This document shows, piece by piece, positions 1-8,842 of a stretch of DNA of 23,043 nucleotides. This stretch comes from an uncultured Flavobacterium sp. GTDB taxonomy: Bacteria; Bacteroidota; Bacteroidia; Flavobacteriales; Flavobacteriaceae. Positions within the stretch are counted from its first letter, which is position 1. Each line of letters begins with the position of its first letter. The DNA is taken from NCBI RefSeq assembly GCF_943913405.1, contig NZ_CALTYA010000048.1, positions 1-23,043 on the forward strand, written 5' to 3'. A model generated the notes under the pieces. It saw only the letters and a program-made list of their open reading frames with translations, was not told the origin of the DNA and searched no databases. The position numbers and the translations under genes are program-made.

Positions 1-63
1 ATACTTGGCAATGGTACTTTTACCGCTGCCGATTCCTCCCGTCAAACCTATAATTTTTGTCAT
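1..63 (-). CDS. coaE: Dephospho-CoA kinase, N-terminal 21 codons (truncated by window edge)
   Basis: Read on the minus strand, the first 63 bases encode a start followed by TKIIGLTGGIGSGKST. This is the N-terminal P-loop (Walker A, residues about 8-16) typical of dephospho-CoA kinase, which phosphorylates dephospho-CoA in the last step of CoA synthesis in the cytoplasm. The rest lies outside the window. It starts 8 bases after the stop of the upstream glycosyltransferase, so the two are probably co-transcribed. The fragment is short, but a P-loop at the extreme N-terminus with the GLTGGIGSGKS pattern is distinctive for CoaE. Confidence 0.85.
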   Translation of the reverse strand, partial: MTKIIGLTGGIGSGKSTIAKY

Positions 64-71
64 AATTATTT

Positions 72-1067
72 TTATTTGAAGAATAATTCAGGAAATGCTT
101 CTTGCGGTTTTTGCTTTAGGACAATTACTTTCCAATAAGATTTTAAAAAACCTATTCCATATCCGTAAAACTGCATTCCAACTGCTAAAACAGAAAGAAT
201 TCCAATTGAAAAGCTCTTATTTTGAATGGCTGAAAGCACAAAAGCAAACAGAAAATAAAATATATAAAATGCCAAGAAAAGCTTTACTCCTATTGCTAAA
301 AACAGAATAGAAAATAGAAATCCGATAAAAAATAAAGATGGAAAAAAGTAAGTCAATTTGTTATATTCCGGATACCAGCTGTTTAAAATTGGCCTTGCTT
401 TTCCGAATTTATTTACTTGTTTGTAAAACTTCGACCAGTCAATTCTTCTCTTATGATAAACATACGTATTCGGAAACAGTTTAGTTTCAAAACCCATTTT
501 CCACAATCTAATTGACAAATCTGGATCTTCTCCTGGATGGATATTTCCAAAGCCATTGCTTGCTTCAAAAGCTTTTTTGGATAGTCCCATATTAAAACTT
601 CGAGGCTGAAATTTGTCAATTTTTTCAGAACCGCCACGGATTCCTCCTGTAGTCAAAAAAGAAGTCATCGAGAAATTAATCGCTTTCTGCACGTTAGAAA
701 AACTATCCAAGGCTTTATCAGGACCTCCAAAACAATCTACATAATTTTTAGAAAGTGCTTTTTCAGCTTCCAAAAGATAATCTGGAGGCAGAATGCAATC
801 TGAATCCAAAATCAAAAAATAGTCGCCTTGGGCATTTCTCATCCCAAAATTTCTAGAATCGCCTGGACCAGAATTTTTCTTAAAAAAGTAAGAAATATTT
901 AATTTATCGCGATAGCCTTCAATAACAGCGTCGCAAGGAATTGTTGAGCCATCTTCAACAATCAAAACTTCAAAACTATTGGTATAATTTTGCAAAACCA
1001 AACTCTGCAAAAGTTCTTCAATCTCATCTGGACGATTGTAAACAGGAATTATAAAAGAAAATTTCAT
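72..1067 (-). CDS. Family 2 glycosyltransferase with C-terminal membrane segments
   Basis: This is a 331-residue GT-A fold glycosyltransferase that likely transfers a sugar from a nucleotide-sugar donor onto a cell-envelope glycan or lipid at the inner face of the cytoplasmic membrane. The N-terminus has the GT2 start FSFIIPVYNRPDEIEELLQS. The metal-binding DSD motif is at residues 88-90, and the acceptor/catalytic GEDPDLSIRLW motif is at about 179-189 (E180, D181). Residues about 240-305 are very hydrophobic and form two to four membrane segments, and the tail is basic. The acceptor and sugar cannot be told from sequence. It is probably the first gene of an operon with coaE; a TATCTTTG promoter element lies just upstream. 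Confidence 0.85.
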   Translation of the reverse strand: MKFSFIIPVYNRPDEIEELLQSLVLQNYTNSFEVLIVEDGSTIPCDAVIEGYRDKLNISYFFKKNSGPGDSRNFGMRNAQGDYFLILDSDCILPPDYLLEAEKALSKNYVDCFGGPDKALDSFSNVQKAINFSMTSFLTTGGIRGGSEKIDKFQPRSFNMGLSKKAFEASNGFGNIHPGEDPDLSIRLWKMGFETKLFPNTYVYHKRRIDWSKFYKQVNKFGKARPILNSWYPEYNKLTYFFPSLFFIGFLFSILFLAIGVKLFLAFYIFYFLFAFVLSAIQNKSFSIGILSVLAVGMQFYGYGIGFLKSYWKVIVLKQKPQEAFPELFFK

Positions 1068-1086
1068 ATCATTTTTTATACTTTAA

Positions 1087-1094
1087 CAAAGATA
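1087..1094 (-). promoter_or_regulatory. Candidate promoter -7 element for the glycosyltransferase-coaE operon
   Basis: On the minus strand the sequence reads TATCTTTG, an exact match to the Bacteroidota -7 consensus TAnnTTTG, 19 bases upstream of the glycosyltransferase start codon. The expected -33 TTG is weak (ATG at a 19-base spacing). Transcription would begin at about 1081, leaving a short leader. Confidence 0.5.
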
Positions 1095-1152
1095 ATCTTT
1101 AAAAGTAAAAAAACATCTGATTGAAAATTTGACGGTATTATTTTTCATGAAA

Positions 1153-1179
1153 AAAGCCCTGCTAAAATAGCAGGGCTTT
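1153..1179 (-). terminator. Rho-independent terminator of the 1345-residue surface protein gene
   Basis: A perfect 12-bp stem (AAAGCCCTGCTA pairing with TAGCAGGGCTTT) closes a 3-base loop. On the minus strand it is followed by a run of U's. It lies 20 bases past the stop codon at 1201. Confidence 0.9.
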
Positions 1180-1200
1180 AAAATTATTGAGCAAGTAAGC

Positions 1201-4200
1201 TTATTGCTTAACCACTTTTATAGTTTTAACTTGATTGTCAACAACCACTTTCACTAAATAAGTTCCAGCAGACAAGTTAGACATATCAACTTGAGCTTCA
1301 GAAGCATTCAACGATTTGTTGATTACTTGCTGACCTAATAAATTGAATACTGAAACGCTAGTCATATCTTGAGTATATGATAATTTCAATACATCTTTTA
1401 CTGGGTTTGGATAAGCTTTGAATGAAGCGCTGTCAAAAGTTGGAGCGCTTAGTGAGCTATGGTAAGCAGAAACTTGGAATTGCCCAGTGTTAGTAGCACT
1501 GTTTGCATATCTCCAAACTCCAATATAAAGCGTAGCTCCAGGTGTTTGATTTGTTAAATTAATTAAAGAATAATTAGCATCTCCATCATCATCATCACAA
1601 TCAAGTTCTATTAATGCTTGACAAGTTCCTGAAAATACACTTAATACAGTATCAGTCAAAGCTGAACCAGTTACTGCTTTAGTTTCAATATTAATAGATC
1701 CAGAAGCCGGAACTACAACAGTATACCAAACATCATCAGCTCTATTTGTTTGACATGCAAAAGTCAATCCAGTTGTAGAAGTTCCTCCAGCTGTAGTACC
1801 AACTACAGGGTTAGTTGCAAAAGTACCTCCTGCAGTCAAAGGAATTGCTGCTGAACAAAGGTCATTTGCAGGTGCAGCTGGTGGTGGTGGTGGTGTTCCA
1901 ACACAAACTGTAAATGCAGTAACTACACCAGTTCCATAAGTATATACTCTAAAGAAATAAGTATTACCAACAGTCAACCCAGTTAAATCTATAGGAGAGT
2001 TTGGACTATCTTGGCATTTTAATGAAGTTCCTCCACAAGAATTAAATACTTCAGTAACAATATCAGTATTTCCTGAAACGTTAGTTATTATAATTGAGTG
2101 ACCAGTAGCAGTCGCTACAAATTTGTACCAGATATCATCATCTGCTGTACCAGCACAACCAGCTAAGCTTTGTGTTGCACCTAACGTACTTCCGCTTAAT
2201 GGAGATGTACAAGTCAAAGAAGCACCTGGAACTAACAATACAGCACCAGCACAATCATCATTTACTGGAGGAGTTGGCGTTATTGCAACACATAGAGTAA
2301 ATGAACTTGTTGTAGTTGGGTTAGAAACATCAGTATAAACTCTAGCATAATAAGTTGTACCAACTGTCAATCCTGTAAAGTTTTGAATGTTTCCTGAGAG
2401 GCATGCACCAGCTACTTGAGTCAAACTACCAGGAGTTCCTGTATATAAAGTAGTTGCCATAGTTGCACTTGTAGCCGTAAATGTAAATTTAGTATTTGCA
2501 TCTGTAGCTACGAAAGTATACCACACATCATCATTAATTCCTGTTGCATTACATGTAGGCGCAGTTTCAACAGATTGTGTTGCAGAAACAGTTGTACCTG
2601 TTCTAGTTGCAGTACATGATCCTACAGCATTTACTGTCAAGGCAATAGCACCAGCAACTTCATCATTTGCAGGAACTGCAGCTGGAGCAGGAGAAGTAAT
2701 ACAAATATCGAATGATATAGAACCCGCTTGCGTTGTAGCATAACTATAAACTCTTACATAATAAGTAGTTCCTACAGTTAATCCTGTAACAGCGTTAGTA
2801 TTTGGATCGCTTACTTTTAGAGATACCAATCCTGAACATGTTCCAACAAAAAGTTCATTTACTAAATCAGTTGAGGAAGTAATATTACTTAATGTGATAG
2901 TATGAGCAGTAGCAGTAGCAACAAAAGAATACCAAATATCATCATTAGGAGTTCCAACTGGTGTTAATGGCAATGTTGTTACAACACCCGAATCTGTAGC
3001 AGATTCAAAATTTCCAGTAGCTTTTACTGTACAAGTTGTTCCTGAATTTACACCTAAAACAATAGCTCCTGAACAGTTATCATTTGCTGGCGGTGGGGGT
3101 GGCGTTCCAATACAAATTTTAAAATTCGTCAATGGATTATTAGCAGTAGCTAAGCTGAAAACTCTAATATAGTAAGTCTCGCCAATAGTAAGATCTGTAA
3201 CATTTGAAACGTTTGGATCAGAAATGTTTAGGCTATATAATCCGCCTCCACAATTTCCTCCTAGTAATTCATGTACTAAATCTGTTGGAGTTCCTGTTAC
3301 ATCAGAAACGGTGATACGGTGTTTTGTAGATGTAGCTACAAATTTAAACCAAACATCATCGTCAGGTACACCTACCGAAGTTGGAGTACTTTCACCTGAA
3401 GCAGTTGCTCCAGCTAAAGTAGCAGATGTAATATTTGTACAAGTGAAATTAGCATTTGGAGTCAATGTTACAGCCCCTGCACAATCATCATTTGCTGGAG
3501 GAGATGGCAATGTTACAAAAGAGAAAGTAGTCCATGCGCTAAATTCTGATCCACAATTATTTCTTACATGCACATAGTAAGTAGTCGCACCAGTTAAAGG
3601 CGTAGAAGTTGTAAATGTATTGCTACTAGCTACAATTCCTGCACCTGTAGGATTAGTTGCTACATTATCAATAACATATTGATACCCTGCAGAACCAGCC
3701 ACTACATCCCAAGTAATAGTTGCCGCAGTAGGAGTTACACCGCTCGCTCTCAAATTAATTGGAGCTTCACAGCTAGGAATTGCTTCAACTGTAAAATCAT
3801 CAACAAAAACTTCGTAGTCTAAATTATCATTAGTAGCACCTGAAGTTGCGAAAAATGCAAATTTTGTAGTTGCACTAGTATAAGTAGGAAGGCTTACAAC
3901 ATATAAAGAACCTGTATTTGAAGGTGTATTTGTTGCATTCCAAGTATTAACTGCTGTCCAAGTTGTTCCACCATCTTGAGAAGAAGCAAAAACAAATATG
4001 TCATCAGATCCCATAGCTGCTACAGGAGTAGTCGCATTATACATAGTTGCTCCTACTTTAAATTTTGCTCTGTAGTTACCCGCAGACATATTAATTACTG
4101 GCGTAATTAACCAACCTGTAGCATTAGTCGCTGTGCTATATATGTTAATTTTTACTGCACCCGCAGCTCCTACATTTAAAAATCCATCGGCACCCCAGTT

Positions 4201-5238
4201 TCCGTTGGCAGTTCCAGTTGGTCCTGTAGCAATTGAACCTGCTCCAGATCTTGTCCAACAATTTGGAGGAAATGCATCAAAAGTTTGTGTATAGCTTGGT
4301 ACTATTGTAGAACAAGGGGTTGTAAAAGTTCCTCCTGACCAAAAACTTTTGTCAGTAGAACTACAAATTGCTCTAACCCAAAAATAATATGGAGTTCCCA
4401 TTGTTAATCCAGTTAAGCTTTTTGTAACGATTCCTGCTCCAACAGTACCCGTTGGGGTAGCAGTAGCAAGTGGCGCAGTAGAAGACGTAGTTACAATATA
4501 CTCATACCCATCTGCAGGTGCAGATGTAGAAGCTACCCAATTGATATCTGCAGTAGTTGCTAAAACATTTGCAGGAGCCAATCCAGTTGGACCATTACAT
4601 GAGACATTGAAATCAAATCCAATCATTGTACGTCTATAGTTAGACGATGCTAATGAAGCTGCTGGAGTTCCAGTAGTATTATTTGAATATTTAGTCGTAT
4701 TATTATTGGTATCAGAAATACATGGAGTAGAGTACTCATATTCCCATCCAATAGTAGTACTTGCGGTAGTATTTGAATACTCCATAATAACTACTAAATT
4801 AGCAGTACCTGAATAGACAAAATTGTTTGAAAACGCAAAAGATTTCCAACCTGCAGCTGTCCCAATAGCAGTTGCTGGATTTGAATCATAAACTAAAGTA
4901 GCACCAGTAATTGCTGCTGCCCAATCTAATGAAGCACTTCCCCAGTCAGTGCTAGTTGTTTCTTTCAAATAAATCTTGAAATTTGGAGTTCCTGCAACAG
5001 AACCCGTAGTTGTCAGCCTATTAAAATAAGCTGCCGTCAATGTTTTGCCAGCAATCCCCGTCAATTGCGAAGCAGGATAAATAGATGCTGTTCTGCTTGT
5101 AGCATTTACATCTGAAACACTATTCATAGGCCCATATGTGTTAGTAGTAAGACCACCACCACAAGAAGCAATCTTCCATATCTGTCCATAAGACGCCATA
5201 CAGAGGAATAGCATGATTAATAAAGTAATTTTTTTCAT
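1201..5238 (-). CDS. Large T9SS-secreted multidomain surface protein (paralogue 1)
   Basis: A 1345-residue protein, probably exported by Sec and then carried across the outer membrane by the type IX system to be released or anchored at the surface. In order: signal peptide (about 1-19, cleavage before QIWK); a beta-rich region (20-210); fibronectin type III domain (about 213-308); a cleaved-adhesin/MAM-like jelly-roll region (about 313-480, starting YTQTFDAFPPNCW); a second Fn3 domain (about 487-575). Five modules of about 130 residues follow, each opening with PPANDxC or a variant, at about 578, 713, 852, 988 and 1120. Each contains DD-VW-F-ATxxxH and a TYYxRVYS strand and resembles pre-peptidase C-terminal (PPC-like) domains. 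The last has an acidic DCDDDDGDAN stretch (about 1211-1220) that may bind calcium. The type A sorting domain (about 1270-1345) begins YPNPVKDVLKLSY and ends with a basic KTIKVVKQ tail. No catalytic domain is visible; a role in adhesion or polymer binding is inference. It is a tandem paralogue of the gene at 5536-8667. Confidence 0.9.
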   Translation of the reverse strand: MKKITLLIMLFLCMASYGQIWKIASCGGGLTTNTYGPMNSVSDVNATSRTASIYPASQLTGIAGKTLTAAYFNRLTTTGSVAGTPNFKIYLKETTSTDWGSASLDWAAAITGATLVYDSNPATAIGTAAGWKSFAFSNNFVYSGTANLVVIMEYSNTTASTTIGWEYEYSTPCISDTNNNTTKYSNNTTGTPAASLASSNYRRTMIGFDFNVSCNGPTGLAPANVLATTADINWVASTSAPADGYEYIVTTSSTAPLATATPTGTVGAGIVTKSLTGLTMGTPYYFWVRAICSSTDKSFWSGGTFTTPCSTIVPSYTQTFDAFPPNCWTRSGAGSIATGPTGTANGNWGADGFLNVGAAGAVKINIYSTATNATGWLITPVINMSAGNYRAKFKVGATMYNATTPVAAMGSDDIFVFASSQDGGTTWTAVNTWNATNTPSNTGSLYVVSLPTYTSATTKFAFFATSGATNDNLDYEVFVDDFTVEAIPSCEAPINLRASGVTPTAATITWDVVAGSAGYQYVIDNVATNPTGAGIVASSNTFTTSTPLTGATTYYVHVRNNCGSEFSAWTTFSFVTLPSPPANDDCAGAVTLTPNANFTCTNITSATLAGATASGESTPTSVGVPDDDVWFKFVATSTKHRITVSDVTGTPTDLVHELLGGNCGGGLYSLNISDPNVSNVTDLTIGETYYIRVFSLATANNPLTNFKICIGTPPPPPANDNCSGAIVLGVNSGTTCTVKATGNFESATDSGVVTTLPLTPVGTPNDDIWYSFVATATAHTITLSNITSSTDLVNELFVGTCSGLVSLKVSDPNTNAVTGLTVGTTYYVRVYSYATTQAGSISFDICITSPAPAAVPANDEVAGAIALTVNAVGSCTATRTGTTVSATQSVETAPTCNATGINDDVWYTFVATDANTKFTFTATSATMATTLYTGTPGSLTQVAGACLSGNIQNFTGLTVGTTYYARVYTDVSNPTTTSSFTLCVAITPTPPVNDDCAGAVLLVPGASLTCTSPLSGSTLGATQSLAGCAGTADDDIWYKFVATATGHSIIITNVSGNTDIVTEVFNSCGGTSLKCQDSPNSPIDLTGLTVGNTYFFRVYTYGTGVVTAFTVCVGTPPPPPAAPANDLCSAAIPLTAGGTFATNPVVGTTAGGTSTTGLTFACQTNRADDVWYTVVVPASGSINIETKAVTGSALTDTVLSVFSGTCQALIELDCDDDDGDANYSLINLTNQTPGATLYIGVWRYANSATNTGQFQVSAYHSSLSAPTFDSASFKAYPNPVKDVLKLSYTQDMTSVSVFNLLGQQVINKSLNASEAQVDMSNLSAGTYLVKVVVDNQVKTIKVVKQ

Positions 5239-5276
5239 AAATTATTATAGTTTAATTAACATTTGGCTAATTTATG
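5236..5276 (-). promoter_or_regulatory. Inverted repeat in the leader that includes the start codon (paralogue 1)
   Basis: CATAAATTA at 5236-5244 and TAATTTATG at 5268-5276 are perfect 9-base inverted repeats separated by 23 bases. In the mRNA the downstream arm contains the AUG start codon of the 1345-residue protein, so the hairpin would mask it. The same arrangement with the same spacing is present in front of the paralogue at 8665-8705. The stem is all A-U apart from the end pair, so it is weak; the regulatory role is inferred. Confidence 0.4.
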
Positions 5277-5483
5277 AAATTTTATATACTAAAAAACTTT
5301 AATCGAAAACTTTATCAAATTACCCAAATCATTGCATAATTTAATTTTTTTTAACTAATTTGAAATTTTTAGAAAAGTTATTTTTTGTTATATTAGGAAT
5401 TTTACAATTAAAAAGTTAAAAAAATAAATTAGCATCTTGATAACACACTAAAATTTATTACTTATTCGGTTATATTTATAAAA

Positions 5484-5517
5484 AAAATCGCCTAAAAATT
5501 TCTTTCTAGGCGATTTT
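5484..5517 (-). terminator. Rho-independent terminator of the 1043-residue surface protein gene
   Basis: An 11-bp perfect stem (AAAATCGCCTA with TAGGCGATTTT) with a 12-base loop is followed on the minus strand by seven U's. It lies 19 bases past the stop codon at 5536. The remaining intergenic sequence (5277-5483) is AT-rich; I see no gene and no full-consensus promoter in it. Confidence 0.88.
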
Positions 5518-5535
5518 CAGTCAATTTAAACGTAT

Positions 5536-8500
5536 TTATTCTTTTACAATCTTGATTGTTTTTACCTGATTATCAACTATCACCTTAACAAGGTAAGTTC
5601 CTTGTGGCAAACCTGACATATCAACTTGAGCATTTGAATTGTTTAAAGATTTAGCAATTACTTGCTGTCCTAATAAATTAAAGACCGCAACGCTTGTCAT
5701 CTCTTGAGAATACGATAAATTCAATACATTTTTTACAGGATTTGGATATGCTTTGAATGAATTATCTCCAAAAGCTTGAGTTCCTAATGAAGCATCAAAA
5801 GCCGAAATCTTAAACGATCCTTGTGTTCCGCTATACCCCCAAACTCTGGCTACAATTGTTTCGCCTGGAGTCAAATTACTTAATGCTACTCTTGAAAAAT
5901 TATTTCCTCCTCCAATATCAGCTGAACAGTTAATATATGTTAATGAAGAGCATGAAGAACCTCTATAAACATACAAAGCAGTATCAGTCATCGCCGGGTC
6001 GTTATTCGAAGCTGTTTCTAAAGTAAGGGTTCCTGAAGCTGGCGCAATTACTTTAAACCAAACATCTCTTCCTTCTGTTAAATAATTGTAAGTATCGCAT
6101 GTTGATGGTACTGTTGTTGGATCTGGGCTTGCAGGATTTCTTGTCCCGCTTACATTGGTTGCAACAATTGCATTTTGAGCAAAATTTCCTCCAGCTGTTA
6201 AAGTTGTCGCATTTGTACATTCATCATTTGCAGGAGCTGGTGGCGCCGAGTAAGCACAAAGCCCAAAGCTCAAATAAGAAGATGCAGATGATGAAACCGA
6301 AACATAATAAGTTGTTCCGCCAGTCAAAACTTGTGAAAGAGTAGTGACATAACAATTTGTATTCAATTGCGTCAAACTTCCAGGAGTTCCTGAATATATA
6401 GAAACATAACCGCTTCCTGATCCTGAAACTACGCTTCTCTTAAAGTAATATTCTCCAGATGTCGGTGGCGTAAACGTATACCAAACATCTACTACAGAAG
6501 TATCACAAACATAATCTGATGAATGCGTTGCTGCAAGCGTTGTTCCTGAAACAGCATTCGTACAAGTTAATGGATCTGGTGAAAGAGTCAAAACAGCTGC
6601 ATTTGCAATTAAATCATTAGCTGGCGCAGCTGGCGCAGGAAAGGCGCACAAAGCAAAATTAATACGGCTGTAGTCAGAAGAAACTACTGAAACATAATAT
6701 GTAGTTCCAGCAACTAGCGCTTGGCTAAAAGTAGTAGAATAACAGCTTTCATTTAGTCTTGTAAGATTTCCTGGTGTTCCTGAATATATAGAAATATACC
6801 CATCTCCAGATGTTGATCCTGTTAAATTTCTGCTGAAATAATAAGTACCGGTTGAAGTTGGAGTAAATGTATACCAAACGTCAATTGCACTGCTATCGCA
6901 AGCATATTGTGAAGAATGAAAAGCAGAAATTGTAGTTCCCGCAACGCTATTCGCACAATTACTATTTGGAGATTGAGTTAAAACTGCTGCATTTTCTGGA
7001 GAATCATTTGCAGGTGGTGGCGGTGGCGTAACTACACAAACCGTGAAAGAAGTTGTTGTATCTGTATAATAACTATAAATTCTAAAATAATAAGTATTTC
7101 CAATAGTCAATTCGTTTAAAGTCACGATATCATCTGGCGAATCTTGGCATTTCAAAGAGGTTCCTCCGCATGCATCAAAAGCTTCTATCATAATATCTGT
7201 TGCACCTGCTACATTTGCAATCAAAATAGAATGTACTGCTGAAGTTGCCACAAATCTATACCAAACATCATCATCAGCCGAGCCAGAACATCCTTCTAAA
7301 CTTTGAGTTGCAGAAATAGTTGAACCGTTTACCGTTGTACCGCAAGTCATAGTTGCAGAAGGCGTCAATAATACTGCTCCACTGCAATTGTCGTTTGCTG
7401 GCGGTGGTGGCGGTGTTCCAATACAAATTTTAAAAGTTGTTGCTGGACTTGATGCCACACCATAACTAAATACTCTAACATAATACAATTCTCCAACTAC
7501 CAAGTCAGTAACCAGAAAAGAATTTGGATCAGAAATTGCAAGATTATACAAAGATCCTCCACAGCTTCCTCCTAAAACTTCAGTCACTAAATCTTCAGGA
7601 TTTCCATTAATATCAGATAAAGTAATTCGGTGGAAAGTTGATGTCGCCGTAAATTTATACCAAACGTCGTCATCCGGAACACCTACAGAAGTTGGCGTAC
7701 TTTCACCAGAAGCTGTAGCTCCTAATAAAGTTCCAGAAGTAATATTAGTACAATTCAAATTAGTATTTGGCACAAGCGTAATTGCTCCTGCACACGCATC
7801 ATTGGCCGGAGGAACAGGCAAAGTCTTGAAAGTTTTGCTTTCCCAAGAACTGCTATCTGTCACACTGCACAAAGCTCTAACATAAAATACATAACTTGTA
7901 TTTGGAGTCAAAGAACTAAATGGATAAGAAACTCCAGTTTGTGTTCCTGAAGTAACCAACCCGCTTGCACCAGAACCCGCAGCACCAGAAGTTCTCAGCT
8001 CATATTGATAGCCACTGTTTGGAGAACTTACAGACGCAGTAAAAGATACGTTTGCAGAATTTGTTGTTACTGTTGATACAAAATCAGTCGGCGGAAGGCA
8101 TGTCGGTTGTAATTCGACAGAAACATTGTCAATAAACATATTGTTTCCATAACTCGTTGTGGCTAAAAAAGAAATGTAACCTGGACCATTGGGATTTCCA
8201 GGAACATTAAAATTATAAGTGTACCAGCCCGGAGAAGCAACAATTGGAGCGCCCCCAATTGGACGATTTACAGTTCCTAGCAAAACACCGCCAACAGAAG
8301 TTGGAGACGTGTTGTAAAAAACGTCAATTTTTTCTAGATCGTCAGGATAACCACTATCCCTGTACATCTTAAAAGAAACCCTGTACGAACCTCCTGCAAA
8401 AGCAATGCTTGGCGAAGTAAGATCATAAGCATTTTCAACATTAATGCTGTAAGAATTAAACATTGCCATTCCGGCACCTTCAAAGGGAGTGATTGTAGGG

Positions 8501-8667
8501 TACTCGCCTTCTGTTACTCTGGTCCAACCAGAATTTTCTGCCGAGCCAACAGGGTGGCCGACGGTCCAAGTCAATGCAGAATTAAAATTCTGCGTCAACA
8601 GTTGTGCTCTTCCTTCATTTGCCATAAAGACAAGGAAAAACACAACAAAACATGTAATTTTTTTCAT
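5536..8667 (-). CDS. Large T9SS-secreted multidomain surface protein (paralogue 2)
   Basis: A 1043-residue protein with the same plan as its downstream neighbour. In order: signal peptide (about 1-22, ending GRAQ); a choice-of-anchor/MAM-like jelly-roll domain (about 23-188, TQNFNSALTWTV start, aromatic and FIDNVSVE end); one Fn3 domain (about 190-283). Five PPANDxC-type modules start at about 284, 422, 550, 676 and 810. The type A T9SS sorting domain is at about 970-1043 (YPNPVKNVLNLSY, ending KTIKIVKE). Modules 3 and 4 are close tandem copies of each other. Module 1 is nearly identical to module 1 of the neighbour, and module 2 best matches module 4 of the neighbour, so modules have been reassorted. 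Linkers are proline-rich (TPPPPPAND). It has its own terminator, so the paralogues are probably separate transcripts. No enzyme domain is visible; it is probably an adhesin or matrix protein. Confidence 0.9.
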   Translation of the reverse strand: MKKITCFVVFFLVFMANEGRAQLLTQNFNSALTWTVGHPVGSAENSGWTRVTEGEYPTITPFEGAGMAMFNSYSINVENAYDLTSPSIAFAGGSYRVSFKMYRDSGYPDDLEKIDVFYNTSPTSVGGVLLGTVNRPIGGAPIVASPGWYTYNFNVPGNPNGPGYISFLATTSYGNNMFIDNVSVELQPTCLPPTDFVSTVTTNSANVSFTASVSSPNSGYQYELRTSGAAGSGASGLVTSGTQTGVSYPFSSLTPNTSYVFYVRALCSVTDSSSWESKTFKTLPVPPANDACAGAITLVPNTNLNCTNITSGTLLGATASGESTPTSVGVPDDDVWYKFTATSTFHRITLSDINGNPEDLVTEVLGGSCGGSLYNLAISDPNSFLVTDLVVGELYYVRVFSYGVASSPATTFKICIGTPPPPPANDNCSGAVLLTPSATMTCGTTVNGSTISATQSLEGCSGSADDDVWYRFVATSAVHSILIANVAGATDIMIEAFDACGGTSLKCQDSPDDIVTLNELTIGNTYYFRIYSYYTDTTTSFTVCVVTPPPPPANDSPENAAVLTQSPNSNCANSVAGTTISAFHSSQYACDSSAIDVWYTFTPTSTGTYYFSRNLTGSTSGDGYISIYSGTPGNLTRLNESCYSTTFSQALVAGTTYYVSVVSSDYSRINFALCAFPAPAAPANDLIANAAVLTLSPDPLTCTNAVSGTTLAATHSSDYVCDTSVVDVWYTFTPPTSGEYYFKRSVVSGSGSGYVSIYSGTPGSLTQLNTNCYVTTLSQVLTGGTTYYVSVSSSASSYLSFGLCAYSAPPAPANDECTNATTLTAGGNFAQNAIVATNVSGTRNPASPDPTTVPSTCDTYNYLTEGRDVWFKVIAPASGTLTLETASNNDPAMTDTALYVYRGSSCSSLTYINCSADIGGGNNFSRVALSNLTPGETIVARVWGYSGTQGSFKISAFDASLGTQAFGDNSFKAYPNPVKNVLNLSYSQEMTSVAVFNLLGQQVIAKSLNNSNAQVDMSGLPQGTYLVKVIVDNQVKTIKIVKE

Positions 8668-8705
8668 AAATTATTGGGGTTTAGTTAACATAAAGCTAAA
8701 TTATG
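8665..8705 (-). promoter_or_regulatory. Inverted repeat in the leader that includes the start codon (paralogue 2)
   Basis: CATAAATTA at 8665-8673 and TAAATTATG at 8697-8705 form an 8-of-9 inverted repeat with a 23-base spacer. The start codon lies in the downstream arm of the mRNA. The first 60 or so bases upstream of both surface protein genes are similar, so this leader was duplicated with the gene or retained by selection. Confidence 0.35.
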
Positions 8706-8755
8706 AAATTATATAACTCCAAAAACATTTATTTCTAAAAATTAAGAAAATAAAA

Positions 8756-8777
8756 AGGCTCACCTTTCGGCAAGCCT
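8756..8777 (-). terminator. Rho-independent terminator of fabV
   Basis: On the minus strand AGGCTTGCC pairs with GGTGAGCCT (9 bp with two G-U pairs) around a GAAA tetraloop, followed by UUUUUAUUUU. It lies 65 bases past the fabV stop codon. Confidence 0.85.
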
Positions 8778-8842
8778 CTAAATTACTAAGAATTATCTAA
8801 TAAAAAATATTTATTTTTATTAATATCTGAATTATTTTATAC

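Noticed and set aside
1860..3520. Regularly spaced similar sequences suggestive of a repeat array or CRISPR
   Set aside because: They are about 400 bases apart and encode the in-frame PPANDxC protein modules; there are no short identical repeats with unique spacers.
3224..3577. 117-codon plus-strand open frame inside the first surface protein gene
   Set aside because: It is antisense to a well-supported protein with recognisable domains, has no family resemblance, and arises from the low stop content opposite Thr/Val/Ala-rich coding.
5277..5483. Promoter or small RNA in the gap between the surface protein genes
   Set aside because: Near matches such as GTAATTTG do not fit TAnnTTTG with a correctly spaced TTG, and no stable GC-containing fold was seen apart from the terminator.
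1201..8667. Horizontal acquisition of the surface protein pair
   Set aside because: Both have the host-type sorting tail and leader, and their different codon pattern can be explained by their Thr/Ser/Gly/Val-rich composition; no mobile element or attachment site borders them.
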